Shown here in pieces: positions 23,953 to 32,074 of a stretch of DNA of 64,000 bases. The notes beneath the pieces were generated by a model that saw nothing but the letters and a program-made list of their open reading frames with translations, ran no database searches and was not told the DNA's origin. How positions within the stretch are numbered: position 1 is the first letter of the stretch; every line of letters starts with the position of its first letter. Source of the stretch: JAAYBF01 sp963715445 (GTDB taxonomy: Bacteria; Actinomycetota; Thermoleophilia; Solirubrobacterales; Thermoleophilaceae); the NCBI GenBank assembly GCA_963715445.1, contig OY970240.1, positions 1,488,001 through 1,552,000 on the forward strand, written 5' to 3'. Made by a program: the position numbers and the translations under genes.

Positions 23953-24801
23953 GTGATCCGCTCCTTCGGCCACGCTGACTTCGACCTCGCGCGCCTGCTC
24001 GAACGCAAGCGCCAGTCGCTCACCGTGGTGCTTCCGGCACGCGAGGTGGCCGACACCGTAGGCACGATCGTCGAGCGGATCCTGGCGCTCGAAGGGCTCG
24101 TCGACCAGGTGCTCGTGGTGGACGCGGACTCGGACGACGGCTCCGCCGACGTGGCCCGCGCCGCCGGCGCCGAGGTCCACTCTCAGCGAGATCTGAGGCC
24201 GGAGCTCGGCGAGGTGCTCGGCAAGGGCGATGCGATGTGGCGCGCGCTCGAGGTCGCTCGGGGCGACCTGACCGCCTACATCGACGCGGACACGCGTGAC
24301 TTCGCGCCCGAGTTCGTCACGGGCCTGTTCGGGCCGCTGATCTGCGAGCCCGACGTGGAGTTCGTCAAGGCGACCTATCGCCGCCCGTTCACCGTAGGAG
24401 CCAGCGAGCTCCCGGAGGGCGGCGGGAGGGTGAGCCAGCTCACGGCCCGCCCGCTCCTGGCGGCGTTCTACCCCGACCTCGCGGGGCTGACCCAGCCGCT
24501 GGCGGGCGAGATAGCCGCCCGCCGCTCGCTGCTCGAGCGCCTGTCCTTCGCCACCGGCTATGCCGTCGAGACCGCGATGCTGCTCGAGGTGCGGGAGCTG
24601 GTGGGCGCCGGCGCGATGGTGGAGGTGGACGTCGGCGAGCGGCGCAATCATCACCAGTCGCTCGACGCGCTGCGCCCGATGGCCGAGCAGGTGCTCTCGG
24701 TGGTCTGCGAGCGGCTGCGCCGCGAAGGGCGCCTGCACGACGGCGGTGCGAAGGACTCGATCGTCCACCGGCCGCCGGTGGCCCAGGTCCCATCTGCCTG
24801 A
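23953..24801 (+). CDS. gpgS: Glucosyl-3-phosphoglycerate synthase
   Basis: A 282-residue GT-A-fold retaining glycosyltransferase (GT81). It joins glucose from NDP-glucose to 3-phosphoglycerate, the first step to glucosylglycerate. Evidence: 'LTVVLPAREVADTVG' N-terminal strand, VVDADSDDGS (nucleotide site), the metal-binding DADTRD near residue 111, the long AAFYPDLAGLTQPLAGE segment and 'FATGYAVETAMLLE', all characteristic of GpgS. GTG start. The stop overlaps the next ATG (TGATG), so it forms a two-gene operon with the HAD phosphatase. It is divergent from the helicase with about 20 nt between starts. Confidence 0.9.
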   Translation: MIRSFGHADFDLARLLERKRQSLTVVLPAREVADTVGTIVERILALEGLVDQVLVVDADSDDGSADVARAAGAEVHSQRDLRPELGEVLGKGDAMWRALEVARGDLTAYIDADTRDFAPEFVTGLFGPLICEPDVEFVKATYRRPFTVGASELPEGGGRVSQLTARPLLAAFYPDLAGLTQPLAGEIAARRSLLERLSFATGYAVETAMLLEVRELVGAGAMVEVDVGERRNHHQSLDALRPMAEQVLSVVCERLRREGRLHDGGAKDSIVHRPPVAQVPSA

Positions 24802-25568
24802 TGGCCCTGCGCTGCGTCTACACCGATCTCGACGGCACGCTCCTGGGCCGGGGGGCATCGCTGTTCCACGATGCCGAGGGCCGCTTCACGCTGCTGCCTG
24901 GGCGCGCGCTCGAGGCATGCCACAGGGCGGGGGTGGAGGTGATGCTGATCTCCGGTCGCAGGCGCGCGCAGGTCGCCGAGCCGGCGCGGCTGATCGGCGC
25001 CGGCGCCTACTGCTTCGAGATCGGCGGGGGCCTCGTGATCGACGGGGAGGAGAGCTGGCTCTGCGGCGAGTACGACCCGCGCGACGGGGCCAGCCCGTGG
25101 GAGCTGATCGACGCGTCCGGGGCGCCGGGGCTGCTGCTCGAGTCCTATGCCGATCGGCTCGAGCTCCACTCGCCGTGGCACGAGGGGCGCGAGGTGACCC
25201 ACCTCTTCCGCGGCTTCGTCGATGTCGAGGAGGCCAATGCGCTGCTGATGGAGCGAGGGCTGGGCGGCCTGCGGCTGCTGGACAACGGCACGATCGACGC
25301 GGAGCGCCGCTGCTACCACCTGGCCCCTGCTACGGCATCGAAGGCGGCCGCTGTCGCGGTGCACATGCGGGCTCGCGGCTACGCCCCCGAGGAGTGCATC
25401 GCGATCGGCGATTCCCGGGAGGACGCGGAGGTGGCCCCGATGGTCGGCCGCCTCTTCCTGGTGGCCAACGCCGATCCCGACCTCGCGGGCGGCGCGAACG
25501 TGACCCGCACCGAGGCCGCCCACGGCGACGGCTTCTACGAGGCCGTCGTGCAGTCCCTCGTCGCCTAG
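24801..25568 (+). CDS. HAD-IIB phosphatase, probable glucosyl-3-phosphoglycerate phosphatase
   Basis: A 255-residue HAD hydrolase: DLDGTLL (catalytic Asp, residues about 8-14), ISGRRRAQ (motif II), K in ATASKAAAV (motif III) and GDSREDAEVAPMVG (motif IV), with the type-IIB cap as in mannosyl-3-phosphoglycerate phosphatase. Translation is coupled to gpgS, so dephosphorylation of glucosyl-3-phosphoglycerate to the compatible solute glucosylglycerate is the likely job. This differs from the histidine-phosphatase-type GpgP of mycobacteria. The 3' end overlaps the convergent glycerate kinase by 4 nt. Confidence 0.8.
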   Translation: MALRCVYTDLDGTLLGRGASLFHDAEGRFTLLPGRALEACHRAGVEVMLISGRRRAQVAEPARLIGAGAYCFEIGGGLVIDGEESWLCGEYDPRDGASPWELIDASGAPGLLLESYADRLELHSPWHEGREVTHLFRGFVDVEEANALLMERGLGGLRLLDNGTIDAERRCYHLAPATASKAAAVAVHMRARGYAPEECIAIGDSREDAEVAPMVGRLFLVANADPDLAGGANVTRTEAAHGDGFYEAVVQSLVA

Positions 25569-26557
25569 TCGGGGAGGCTGGCGAGGACCGTTGCGGCGAG
25601 GTTCGCGCCGGCGGCTTCGAGCTCGGCGAGGGTGGTGGCGGCTGTGACGGTCTGGAGATCGAGGATGCGCTCCTCGAAGGGCTCGAGCCGGGAGCCGCCA
25701 ACCACCGCGTGGCAGGCGACGCCGCCCTGGCGCGCCCGCGTGGCGACCTCGAAGACGGCCTTGCCCTGGAAGGTCTGGCGGTCGAGGCAGCCCTCGCCGG
25801 TGACGACGAACATCGCCTGGCGCATGTGGTCGTCGAAGCCGATCGCGCCGAGCACCGCCGGCGCCCCGGCCACGAGCTGAGCGCCGCGAAACGCCCATAG
25901 GCCGCCCGCGAGGCCTCCGGCGGCGCCCGTCAGCGGCACGCCGCGCGGGTCTTTCGGCGCCTTGGCGGCGATCCCCGCGAGCCGCTTCTGAAGGCGCTTG
26001 ACGGTCTCGGGGTCGGCTCCCTTCTGCGGGCCGAACACGCGCGGCGAGTCCTCCCAGGCGGTGCGCGTGTCGCACCACACCTCGAGCCTCGGCTTGACGC
26101 CGGCCTCGTCGAGCGCGGCCAGCGCGCCGGTTCCGCCGTCGGTGGTGGCCGAGCCGCCCACGGTGACGATCACCCGCTGCGCCCCGGCTTGCGCCGCGGC
26201 CACGATCAGCTCGCCAGTCCCGCGGGTCGATGCGGCGAACGCGTCGCGCTCGCCCTCGGAGACGAGCCCGAAGCCGCTCGCCTGCGCCGATTCCACCACC
26301 GCCGTCTCACCGTCGGGCAGCAGCCCGAACGACGCCTCGATCGAGCGCCCGAGCGGGTCGCTCGCCTGGACAGCTCGCAGCTCTCCGCCGAGCGCCCCGA
26401 TCAGCACGTCCAGCGTGCCCTCGCCACCGTCGGCCACGGGCAGCTCCACAGCCTCACAGCCACCCGTGCGCAACCCCCGTGCGATCGCCGACGCCACCTC
26501 CACCGCGTCAAAGGTGCCCTTGAAGGCATCGGGAGCCACTAGTGCCGGGAGCCGCAT
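25565..26557 (-). CDS. Glycerate kinase (GlxK type)
   Basis: A 330-residue glycerate kinase of the GckA/GlxK family. Signatures: PALVAPDAFKGTFDAVEVASAI at the N-terminus, PVADGGEGTLDVL, and VGGSATTDGGTGALAAL in the middle (the family's GGSATnDGG loop). It phosphorylates D-glycerate. It is slightly shorter than the usual 370-380 residues. The start at 26557 is fixed by the conserved MRLPALVAPD; the frame upstream to 26683 overlaps the LigD-type gene. Beside the glucosylglycerate operon it could recycle glycerate released on hydrolysis of that solute; this link is inference. Confidence 0.85.
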   Translation of the reverse strand: MRLPALVAPDAFKGTFDAVEVASAIARGLRTGGCEAVELPVADGGEGTLDVLIGALGGELRAVQASDPLGRSIEASFGLLPDGETAVVESAQASGFGLVSEGERDAFAASTRGTGELIVAAAQAGAQRVIVTVGGSATTDGGTGALAALDEAGVKPRLEVWCDTRTAWEDSPRVFGPQKGADPETVKRLQKRLAGIAAKAPKDPRGVPLTGAAGGLAGGLWAFRGAQLVAGAPAVLGAIGFDDHMRQAMFVVTGEGCLDRQTFQGKAVFEVATRARQGGVACHAVVGGSRLEPFEERILDLQTVTAATTLAELEAAGANLAATVLASLPD

Positions 26558-26576
26558 TGGGCATATCGTGTCGCAG

Positions 26577-27638
26577 ATGGCGGCTTCCAAGGCTGAGATG
26601 CTGGAGGCGGGCGGGCGCGAGCTGCGCGTGTCGAGCCCCGACCGGGTGATCTTCCCGGCCACCGAGCGGACCCCCGAGGTCACGAAGCTCCAGGTGGTCG
26701 AGTACTACCTCGCGGTCGAGGACGGGATCATGCGCGCCTTGCGCGAGCGGCCGACGACGCTCGAGCGCTGGCCGAAGGGCGTCCACGAGGGGATCGTCCT
26801 ATCGACTCGCGAGAAGGGCGGCGGCGACGCCTTCTTCCAGAAGCGGGTTCCCCAGGGCGCGCCCGACTACGTCGAGACGGCGCGGATCGAGTTCCCCTCG
26901 GGCCGCCACGCCGACGAGGTCTGCCCGACCGAGATCGCCGTCGTCGGCTGGTGCGCGCAGATGGGCACGATCACGTTCCACCCCTGGCCGGTGCGGCGCG
27001 ACGACGTGGACCACCCCGACGAGCTGCGGCTCGACCTCGACCCCCAGCCCGGCACCGACTTCGCCGACGCGCAGCGGATCGCCGCCGAGGCCCGCACCCT
27101 GCTCGGGGAGCTCGGCTACGCCGGCTTCCCGAAGACCTCGGGCGGCCGCGGCATCCACATCTACGTGCGGATCGAGCCGCGCTGGGACTTCGTCGACGTG
27201 CGCCACGCGGCGATCGCCTTCGGGCGCGAGCTCGAGCGGCGCATGCCCGGCGAGGTGACCACCAAGTGGTGGAAGGAGGAGCGCGGCGAGCGCGTCTTCG
27301 TGGACTACAACCAGAACGCGCGCGACCGCACGATCGCCTCCCCCTACAGCGTTCGCCCGAAGCCGGGAGCGCCGGTCTCGGCCCCGCTGACCTGGGACGA
27401 GCTGGCCGATGTTGAGCCCGAGGACTTCACGATCGCGACCATGCCCGCCCGCTTCGCCGAGGTGGGCGACCGCTTCGCGGCGATCGACGACGTGGCCCAC
27501 TCGCTCCAGCCGCTGCTCGACATGTACGAGCGCGACGAGTCCGAGGGTGAGGGCGAGATGCCGTACCCGCCCGACTACCCCAAGATGCCGGGCGAGCCCA
27601 AGCGCGTCCAGCCCTCGAAGGCGAAGGACGAGGACTAG
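26577..27638 (+). CDS. LigD-type polymerase domain protein (NHEJ PrimPol), stand-alone
   Basis: A 353-residue protein matching the polymerase module of bacterial LigD (archaeo-eukaryotic primase fold). Evidence: 'SPDRVIFPATERTPEVTKLQVVEYYLAV' opening, RPTTLERWPKG, FFQKRVP, the metal-binding LDLDPQPGTDF, TSGGRGIHIYVR, and DYNQNARDRTIASPYSVRP. In NHEJ this module adds nucleotides at broken ends. The nuclease and ligase modules of LigD are absent; an ATP-dependent ligase is encoded 1.7 kb away on the opposite strand. Ku is not seen in the window. ATG at 26577; convergent with the sugar dehydrogenase (4-nt overlap). Confidence 0.87.
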   Translation: MAASKAEMLEAGGRELRVSSPDRVIFPATERTPEVTKLQVVEYYLAVEDGIMRALRERPTTLERWPKGVHEGIVLSTREKGGGDAFFQKRVPQGAPDYVETARIEFPSGRHADEVCPTEIAVVGWCAQMGTITFHPWPVRRDDVDHPDELRLDLDPQPGTDFADAQRIAAEARTLLGELGYAGFPKTSGGRGIHIYVRIEPRWDFVDVRHAAIAFGRELERRMPGEVTTKWWKEERGERVFVDYNQNARDRTIASPYSVRPKPGAPVSAPLTWDELADVEPEDFTIATMPARFAEVGDRFAAIDDVAHSLQPLLDMYERDESEGEGEMPYPPDYPKMPGEPKRVQPSKAKDED

Positions 27639-29194
27639 CTGCCGGACTGCGGCGCTCGGCGCACCGCGGTCACGGTCCGGCGAGTCAGCTGCGACGCGTT
27701 GCCGGCGGTGTCCCGCGCCCGCAGCCCGATCCGCAGCTTCGGCTGCCTGTCGTCGCGCAGCGCCCTTCGCAGCGCGCGCATGCCACGCCGCGTCAGCCGC
27801 GGCTTGATGCGCACGAGCCTCCCCGCCGGCACCGCTCCCGTCTGCACGCGCCGCAGGGCGAACCGGCGCTTGCCGATCCGCAGCGTCCCGCCGGCAGCCA
27901 CCCGGCAGCGCTCGCTGCAGCGCGCATAGGCGACGACGCCCTTCAGCCGCAGCACCCGCTGGCGCTTGCGCACTCGCGTCCGAAGGGTCGGGCGCGTGCG
28001 GTCCGAGCCATCGGGCTGCCCGTTGATCGGAACCGCGGCCGGGCAGGGGATGCGAGCGTCGTTCTCGACCAGCCTGTAGACGGGTCCGTTGCGTGACGCG
28101 GCGTAGACGCAGCCGCCCGCGTCCTCGCCGAAGCCGGAGAGCCCCGCGATCTCGACGCCGATGTCGCGGTCGTCGCTCGCGCCGCTCGGGCCGAGCACGG
28201 CGCTGCGCGGGCGGTTCACGTAGTAGTCGCCATAGACGAACCGTCCGAGCAGCGACGGCAGCGAGGGGTCGCGCACCACGTAGCCGGCGATGATCGAGCG
28301 GTAGCCGGCGCTCTGCAGCTTCTCGATCACAGGGAGCACCGAGCCCGCCACGTCGCACGGCACGGTCGTGCTGCCCGTCTGGAAGCTGCCCTCGCACTCG
28401 TTCCATCCGAGGTCGGCGCCGCGCCCGCGGCCGGCTGAGCTCGGCAGGTAGCTGATCTCCTCGGTCGTCCCCTCGCCGACGTCGCCGATCGCGAGGTCGC
28501 CGTTGAGGCGGTCGAAGGAGAAGCGGAACGGGTTGCGCAGGCCCGAGGCCCAGATCTCACCGCGGCGACCGGCCTGGCCCACGAACGGGTTGTCGGCCGG
28601 GATCGTGTACTCGCCCGGCGCGTCGCCACGCGGGTCTATGCGCAGGACCTTGCCCAGCGGGCTGCCGAGGTCGCGCGCGTTGGCGCCGTTTGCGCCATCG
28701 CCCGGGGCCAGGTAGAGCATGTCGTCCGGCCCGAACTGCAGCTGCCCGCCGTTGTGGTTGCCGGCGCCTGGATGCGGGATGCCGATCACGAGCCGTCGCG
28801 AGGCCGGGTCCGCGGTGTCACCGTCCAAGGTCCGCAGCTCCTCGACGCGGTTGTCGCCCGCGGTGTCGGTGAAGTAGACGTAGAAGCGACGGCTGGTCTG
28901 GAAGTCGGGCGGGAAGGCGATCGAGAGGAGGCCTTCCTCGCCGCCCGCATCGGGGTCGCCGGATCCGAGCACGGCAGCCGAGAGGTCGAGGAACTGGCTC
29001 TTGACCCCACCCTTCACCACCTGCACCGTGCCGCGCTGCTCCACCACGTAGAGCCGCTGCGAATCGCCGGGTGCGCCCGTCACGTGGACCGGCTCCACGA
29101 AGTCGCCCACCTTCGCGAGGCGAACCTCCGCCTGCGCCGCCGCCGGCAGGAGCGCCGAGAGGAGCAGGAGGCAGATGGGCAGGCGGCTGCGCAC
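27635..29194 (-). CDS. Secreted PQQ-type glucose/sorbosone dehydrogenase family protein
   Basis: A 519-residue exported protein: signal peptide (LPICLLLLSALLPAAAQA), then a six-bladed beta-propeller typical of soluble glucose/sorbosone dehydrogenases (VEPVHVTGAPGDSQRLYVVEQRG, EEGLLSIAFPPDF, GNHNGGQLQFGPDDMLYLAPGDG, GEIWASGLRNPFRFSFD, DVGEG). It should oxidise sugars outside the membrane using PQQ; cofactor is inferred. Residues about 395-519 are a Lys/Arg-rich beta module with a CSERC pair and an 'ARDTAGNAS' motif, shared in style with other secreted proteins of this window. Its 3' end overlaps the convergent polymerase gene. Confidence 0.82.
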   Translation of the reverse strand: MRSRLPICLLLLSALLPAAAQAEVRLAKVGDFVEPVHVTGAPGDSQRLYVVEQRGTVQVVKGGVKSQFLDLSAAVLGSGDPDAGGEEGLLSIAFPPDFQTSRRFYVYFTDTAGDNRVEELRTLDGDTADPASRRLVIGIPHPGAGNHNGGQLQFGPDDMLYLAPGDGANGANARDLGSPLGKVLRIDPRGDAPGEYTIPADNPFVGQAGRRGEIWASGLRNPFRFSFDRLNGDLAIGDVGEGTTEEISYLPSSAGRGRGADLGWNECEGSFQTGSTTVPCDVAGSVLPVIEKLQSAGYRSIIAGYVVRDPSLPSLLGRFVYGDYYVNRPRSAVLGPSGASDDRDIGVEIAGLSGFGEDAGGCVYAASRNGPVYRLVENDARIPCPAAVPINGQPDGSDRTRPTLRTRVRKRQRVLRLKGVVAYARCSERCRVAAGGTLRIGKRRFALRRVQTGAVPAGRLVRIKPRLTRRGMRALRRALRDDRQPKLRIGLRARDTAGNASQLTRRTVTAVRRAPQSGS

Positions 29195-29252
29195 TCTCGG
29201 CCAGCATGCCCTCGGCCCTGGGGCCGCAAACGTCGCAGTCGGACGGCTGGAC

Positions 29253-29325
29253 GTGCGTTGGAGGCTCAGGCGCTCAGGTCTCGAGTTGGTGCCGTGCGTT
29301 GGAGCTCACTCAGGCCTCGAGCTGG
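29253..29325 (-). repeat. Duplicated gene tail downstream of the DNA ligase
   Basis: The last codons of the ligase with its stop (29294-29325) recur at 29253-29289 just beyond the gene, with a few substitutions and a 5-nt length difference. Both copies contain GTGCGTTGGAG and CTCAGG..TCGAG.TGG on the plus strand. Only the proximal copy belongs to the gene. Confidence 0.65.
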
Positions 29326-30272
29326 TCGATCGTGCACTCCTCGGGCGCCTTGTCGTCGCGCCAGCGCAGGAACTTCGTGCCGTGGCGGATCCGCTCGCCC
29401 GTCGTGTGGTCGTAGGCGATCTCGCAGACCAGCTCGGGGCGTAGGCCCTCCCAGGCCAGGTCCTCGTCGGACTTCCAGCGGCTCGGCTCGCCCGTCCCGC
29501 GCTCGTGGGTGCGGTAGGGCTCGAGCAGCGAGAGCATCTCGCGCTTCTGCTTCATGCCGCCGAAGCCGGAGGTGTGGCCAACCACCTGCAGCTCATCCTT
29601 CGCGTTGTAGAGGCCGAGGATCAGCGAGCCGACGACGCCCTCCTCCTTGCCGAAGCGGAAGGCGGCCACGACGCAGTCGGCCGTGCGCAGGCGCTTGATC
29701 TTCGTCATCCCCTTGCGCTCTCCGGGGAGGTAGGGGGACTCGGCGCGCTTGGCGATCACGCCCTCCGACTTGCCGGTCAGCCACTGGCCCGCGTCGTCGC
29801 GGTCGGCGGTGGATGGGGCAACCTCGACGGGCCCCAGGTCGAGCTCGGCGAGCCGCTCCCTGCGCTCGGCGTAGGGGAGGGCCAGCAGCTCCTCATCGCC
29901 GATGGCGAGCACGTCGAAGGCCAGGAACACCGCGGGCGTCTCCTTTGAGAGCAGCTCCACGCGCGAGGCGGCGGGGTGGATGCGCTGGCTCAGGAGGTCG
30001 AACTCCTGCACGCCGTCGACGGTGATCACGACCTCGCCGTCGAGCACCACGCGGTCGGCCGGCATCGTCAGCAGCAGCGCCTCGACCTCCGGGAAGTAGC
30101 GGTTCATCGGCTTGCCGCCGCGGCTCTGGAGGTACACCTCGTCGCCGTCGCGGTAGATGATCATCCGGAAGCCGTCGTACTTGGGCTCGTAGAGCCAGCC
30201 CTCGCCCTCCGGAAGCTCCTTGGCCGAGCGCGCCAGCGCTGGCTTGATCGGAGGGGAGAGGGGGAGGGTCAT
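29310..30272 (-). CDS. ATP-dependent DNA ligase (LigC/LigD-ligase type)
   Basis: A 320-residue ligase. Motif I is EPKYDGFRMIIYRDG with the adenylated Lys near residue 31; further motifs are DGEVV (III), FDVLA (IIIa), EGVIAKR (IV) and K-rich GMTKIKRLR (V), followed by an OB domain ('GSLILGLYNAKDELQVVGHTSGFGGMKQ', 'WEGLRPELVCEIAYDHTTGERIRHGTKFLRWRDDK'). The size and order match mycobacterial LigC or the ligase module of LigD, used in NHEJ or backup repair. ATG at 30272 overlaps the stop of the SDR gene (ATGA), so the two are cotranscribed. Confidence 0.9.
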   Translation of the reverse strand: MTLPLSPPIKPALARSAKELPEGEGWLYEPKYDGFRMIIYRDGDEVYLQSRGGKPMNRYFPEVEALLLTMPADRVVLDGEVVITVDGVQEFDLLSQRIHPAASRVELLSKETPAVFLAFDVLAIGDEELLALPYAERRERLAELDLGPVEVAPSTADRDDAGQWLTGKSEGVIAKRAESPYLPGERKGMTKIKRLRTADCVVAAFRFGKEEGVVGSLILGLYNAKDELQVVGHTSGFGGMKQKREMLSLLEPYRTHERGTGEPSRWKSDEDLAWEGLRPELVCEIAYDHTTGERIRHGTKFLRWRDDKAPEECTIDQLEA

Positions 30273-31054
30273 CGCTTCCGCGGCGCGGAGCTCACGCCGC
30301 GCATCCTTCGCAGCATCAGGTCGGCCACCTTCGGGGAGATGCCGTGGACGGTCTGCAGGAGCCGCACGATCGGCGGGAAGTAGACGCCGCGCCGGTCGGC
30401 CTCGACGCCCTTGACGATCGCCTGCGCCAGCTCGTTCGGGTCGGCCTCGTGCCCGCCTCGGCGCCACTCCGGCAGGTGCTCGTGCTGGTGGTCGTGCAGC
30501 TCGGTGCCGATCTCGCCGGGGTAGACGATCGTCACGCCCACGCCGGTCCCGTCGAGGTCGTGCCAGAGGCCCTCGGCGAAGCTGCGCTGGGCGGACTTGG
30601 TGGCTCCGTAGACAGCCGCGCCGGGGAAGGTCCGCAGCGCCGCTCCGGAGGAGACGACGACCACGTGGCCGCGCCCCCGCTCGACCATCCCCGGCAGCGC
30701 CGCGCGCACCGTGTGGAGGGTTCCGAGCCAGTTGATCTCGGTCATCCGCTCCTCGAGCTCCTCGGAGAGCTCGAGCCAGGAGCCGTAATCGGCCACGCCG
30801 GCGTTCGCCACCACCACGTCGAGCTCGCCGAAGGCGTCCACGGCGGCCTTGATCGAGGCCCTGTCGGCCACGTCGGCCGCGAGCGCGCGATGGCCCTCGC
30901 CGGGCAGGGAGGCGGCCATCTCGCGCAGCGGCTCTTCGTTGCGCGCCACCAGGCCGAGCACGCAGCCGCGCGCGGCAAGCGCACGAGCGAGCGAGGCGCC
31001 GATTCCCTTCGAGGCGCCGGTGATCAGCACGCGGGTACCCGTATCGAGCTTCAC
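30269..31054 (-). CDS. Short-chain dehydrogenase/reductase
   Basis: A 261-residue classical SDR: TGASKGIG cofactor loop (about 10-17), ADVADR, NAGVADYG, catalytic Ser in VVVSSGAALRTF and Y-GATK (YxxxK), then PGEIGTEL. The ARNEE after strand 2 suggests NADP(H). The C-terminal extension ends in VADLMLRRMRG, as in SDRs often annotated as ketoacyl or sterol-like reductases. The GTG start at 31054 fits the family N-terminus; the frame upstream (to 31099) is unsupported. Translationally coupled to the downstream ligase, though no functional link is evident. Confidence 0.83.
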   Translation of the reverse strand: MKLDTGTRVLITGASKGIGASLARALAARGCVLGLVARNEEPLREMAASLPGEGHRALAADVADRASIKAAVDAFGELDVVVANAGVADYGSWLELSEELEERMTEINWLGTLHTVRAALPGMVERGRGHVVVVSSGAALRTFPGAAVYGATKSAQRSFAEGLWHDLDGTGVGVTIVYPGEIGTELHDHQHEHLPEWRRGGHEADPNELAQAIVKGVEADRRGVYFPPIVRLLQTVHGISPKVADLMLRRMRGVSSAPRKR

Positions 31055-31114
31055 CCGCGAGCACTCTAGACGACCACTAGCATGGCTACCGAAGGCCATC
31101 TACCTAGGAGCCCC

Positions 31115-31828
31115 ATGTCACACGAGCACGCGACCGTCGCCGAGGAGGAGTACCTCCAGATCATCTTCTGGCTGCAGGAGGCCGGGCTGCCGATGACAGG
31201 CGCGAACGTCGCCCGCGCGATGCAGGTCTCCGCGCCCACGGTCCACGAGATGGTCGGTCGCCTCGAGTCCGACGGCTACATCACGCGCAACGCCGACAAG
31301 ACGATCAAGTTCACCGAGTCCGGCCTTCAGCACGCCGAGGACATCGTCCGCCGCCACCGCCTGATCGAGCGCTTCCTGACCGACGTCTTCGACATCCCCT
31401 GGGACCAGGTCCACGAGGAGGCCGAGAAGCTCGAGCACTGGATGTCGCCGACGGTTGAGGAGCGGATGCTCAAGGCGATCGGCGATGCCGACACCTGCCC
31501 CCACGGGCACCCGATCTTCAGCCACACCCGCCTCGAGGGCGTGCCGCTTGCCGACGTCGAGGTGGGCGCCAAGGTCAAGGTCCTGCGCTTCGAGAACGAG
31601 GCCGAGGACCTGCTCCACTACCTGATGGAATCGGGTCTCACTCCCGGCCTCGAGGGCACCCTCTCCGAGTCCGGCGAGGAGATCGTCGCGATCGAGGCCG
31701 GCGACCGCGTCTACTCCGTCAGTCACAGCGTCGCGCAGACCGTCTCCGTCTCCGCCGACCCCTCGCCTCCAGCGCGCGTAGCCCTTCCCGACCAGCTGGT
31801 GCTCGCCAAGGAGCACTGGGGCCGCTAG
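31115..31828 (+). CDS. DtxR/MntR-family metal-dependent regulator
   Basis: A 237-residue iron- or manganese-dependent repressor. The N-terminal winged helix (VAEEEYLQIIFWLQEAGLPMTGANVARAMQVSAPTVHEMVGRLESDGYI) is followed by the metal-binding/dimerisation domain (HRLIERFLTDVFDIPWDQVHEEAEKLEHWMSPTVEERM; ligands E/H in 'HEEAEKLEH', and CPHGHPI) and a FeoA-like SH3 domain (about 150-225). The TAGGAG ribosome site before ATG 31115 favours that start; ATG 31082 is in frame. It probably controls metal uptake or storage; the ferritin-like gene and ZIP transporter in the window are possible targets, which is speculation. Confidence 0.85.
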   Translation: MSHEHATVAEEEYLQIIFWLQEAGLPMTGANVARAMQVSAPTVHEMVGRLESDGYITRNADKTIKFTESGLQHAEDIVRRHRLIERFLTDVFDIPWDQVHEEAEKLEHWMSPTVEERMLKAIGDADTCPHGHPIFSHTRLEGVPLADVEVGAKVKVLRFENEAEDLLHYLMESGLTPGLEGTLSESGEEIVAIEAGDRVYSVSHSVAQTVSVSADPSPPARVALPDQLVLAKEHWGR

Positions 31829-31871
31829 CCACCGACGCGATCGGCGTCGCCTGGCGGTGTCCTCGGTCGCT

Positions 31872-31889
31872 CGTGTGCTTGCGCACACG
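31872..31889. repeat. Intergenic hairpin 1 of a four-hairpin block
   Basis: CGTGTGC-TTGC-GCACACG, 7-bp stem with a 4-nt loop. It is the first of four successive hairpins within 155 nt between the convergent regulator and membrane-protein genes. Confidence 0.55.
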
Positions 31890-31906
31890 TCGCTCCCTGC
31901 GTCCTA

Positions 31907-31942
31907 GCCAGCCTCGCCCCTCGCATCGCTGGCGGGGCTGGC
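31907..31942. repeat. Intergenic hairpin 2
   Basis: GCCAGCCTCGCC pairs with GGCGGGGCTGGC over 12 bp with one T-G wobble and a 12-nt loop. Confidence 0.55.
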
Positions 31943-31958
31943 GATAACCGTCGCATTC

Positions 31959-31974
31959 GGCGCTGACCAGCGCC
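31959..31974. repeat. Intergenic hairpin 3
   Basis: GGCGCTG-AC-CAGCGCC, a perfect 7-bp stem with a 2-nt loop. Confidence 0.5.
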
Positions 31975-31982
31975 ACTTCATC

Positions 31983-32025
31983 GAAAGCGACGTTGCGTCC
32001 GCAATACGGACGAAACGTCGCTTTC
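31983..32025. repeat. Intergenic palindrome, family A copy 1
   Basis: The arms at 31983-32001 and 32007-32025 pair over 19 bp with one mismatch around a 5-nt loop (CAATA). The core ACGTTGCG[T/G]CCG-N5-CGG[A/C]CG[A/C]AACGT is shared with 37609-37645 (23 of 29 core positions identical). It lies between convergent genes and has no U tract. It could be a terminator or a dispersed palindromic element. Confidence 0.7.
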
Positions 32026-32074
32026 AACGTCTGTTTCGATGGTGGCCGGCCGGTGGTCGCGCGTCGTGGCGGCA

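Noticed and set aside
31872..32025. CRISPR array
   Set aside because: The repeats are different palindromes with no constant repeat/spacer period, and no cas genes are present.
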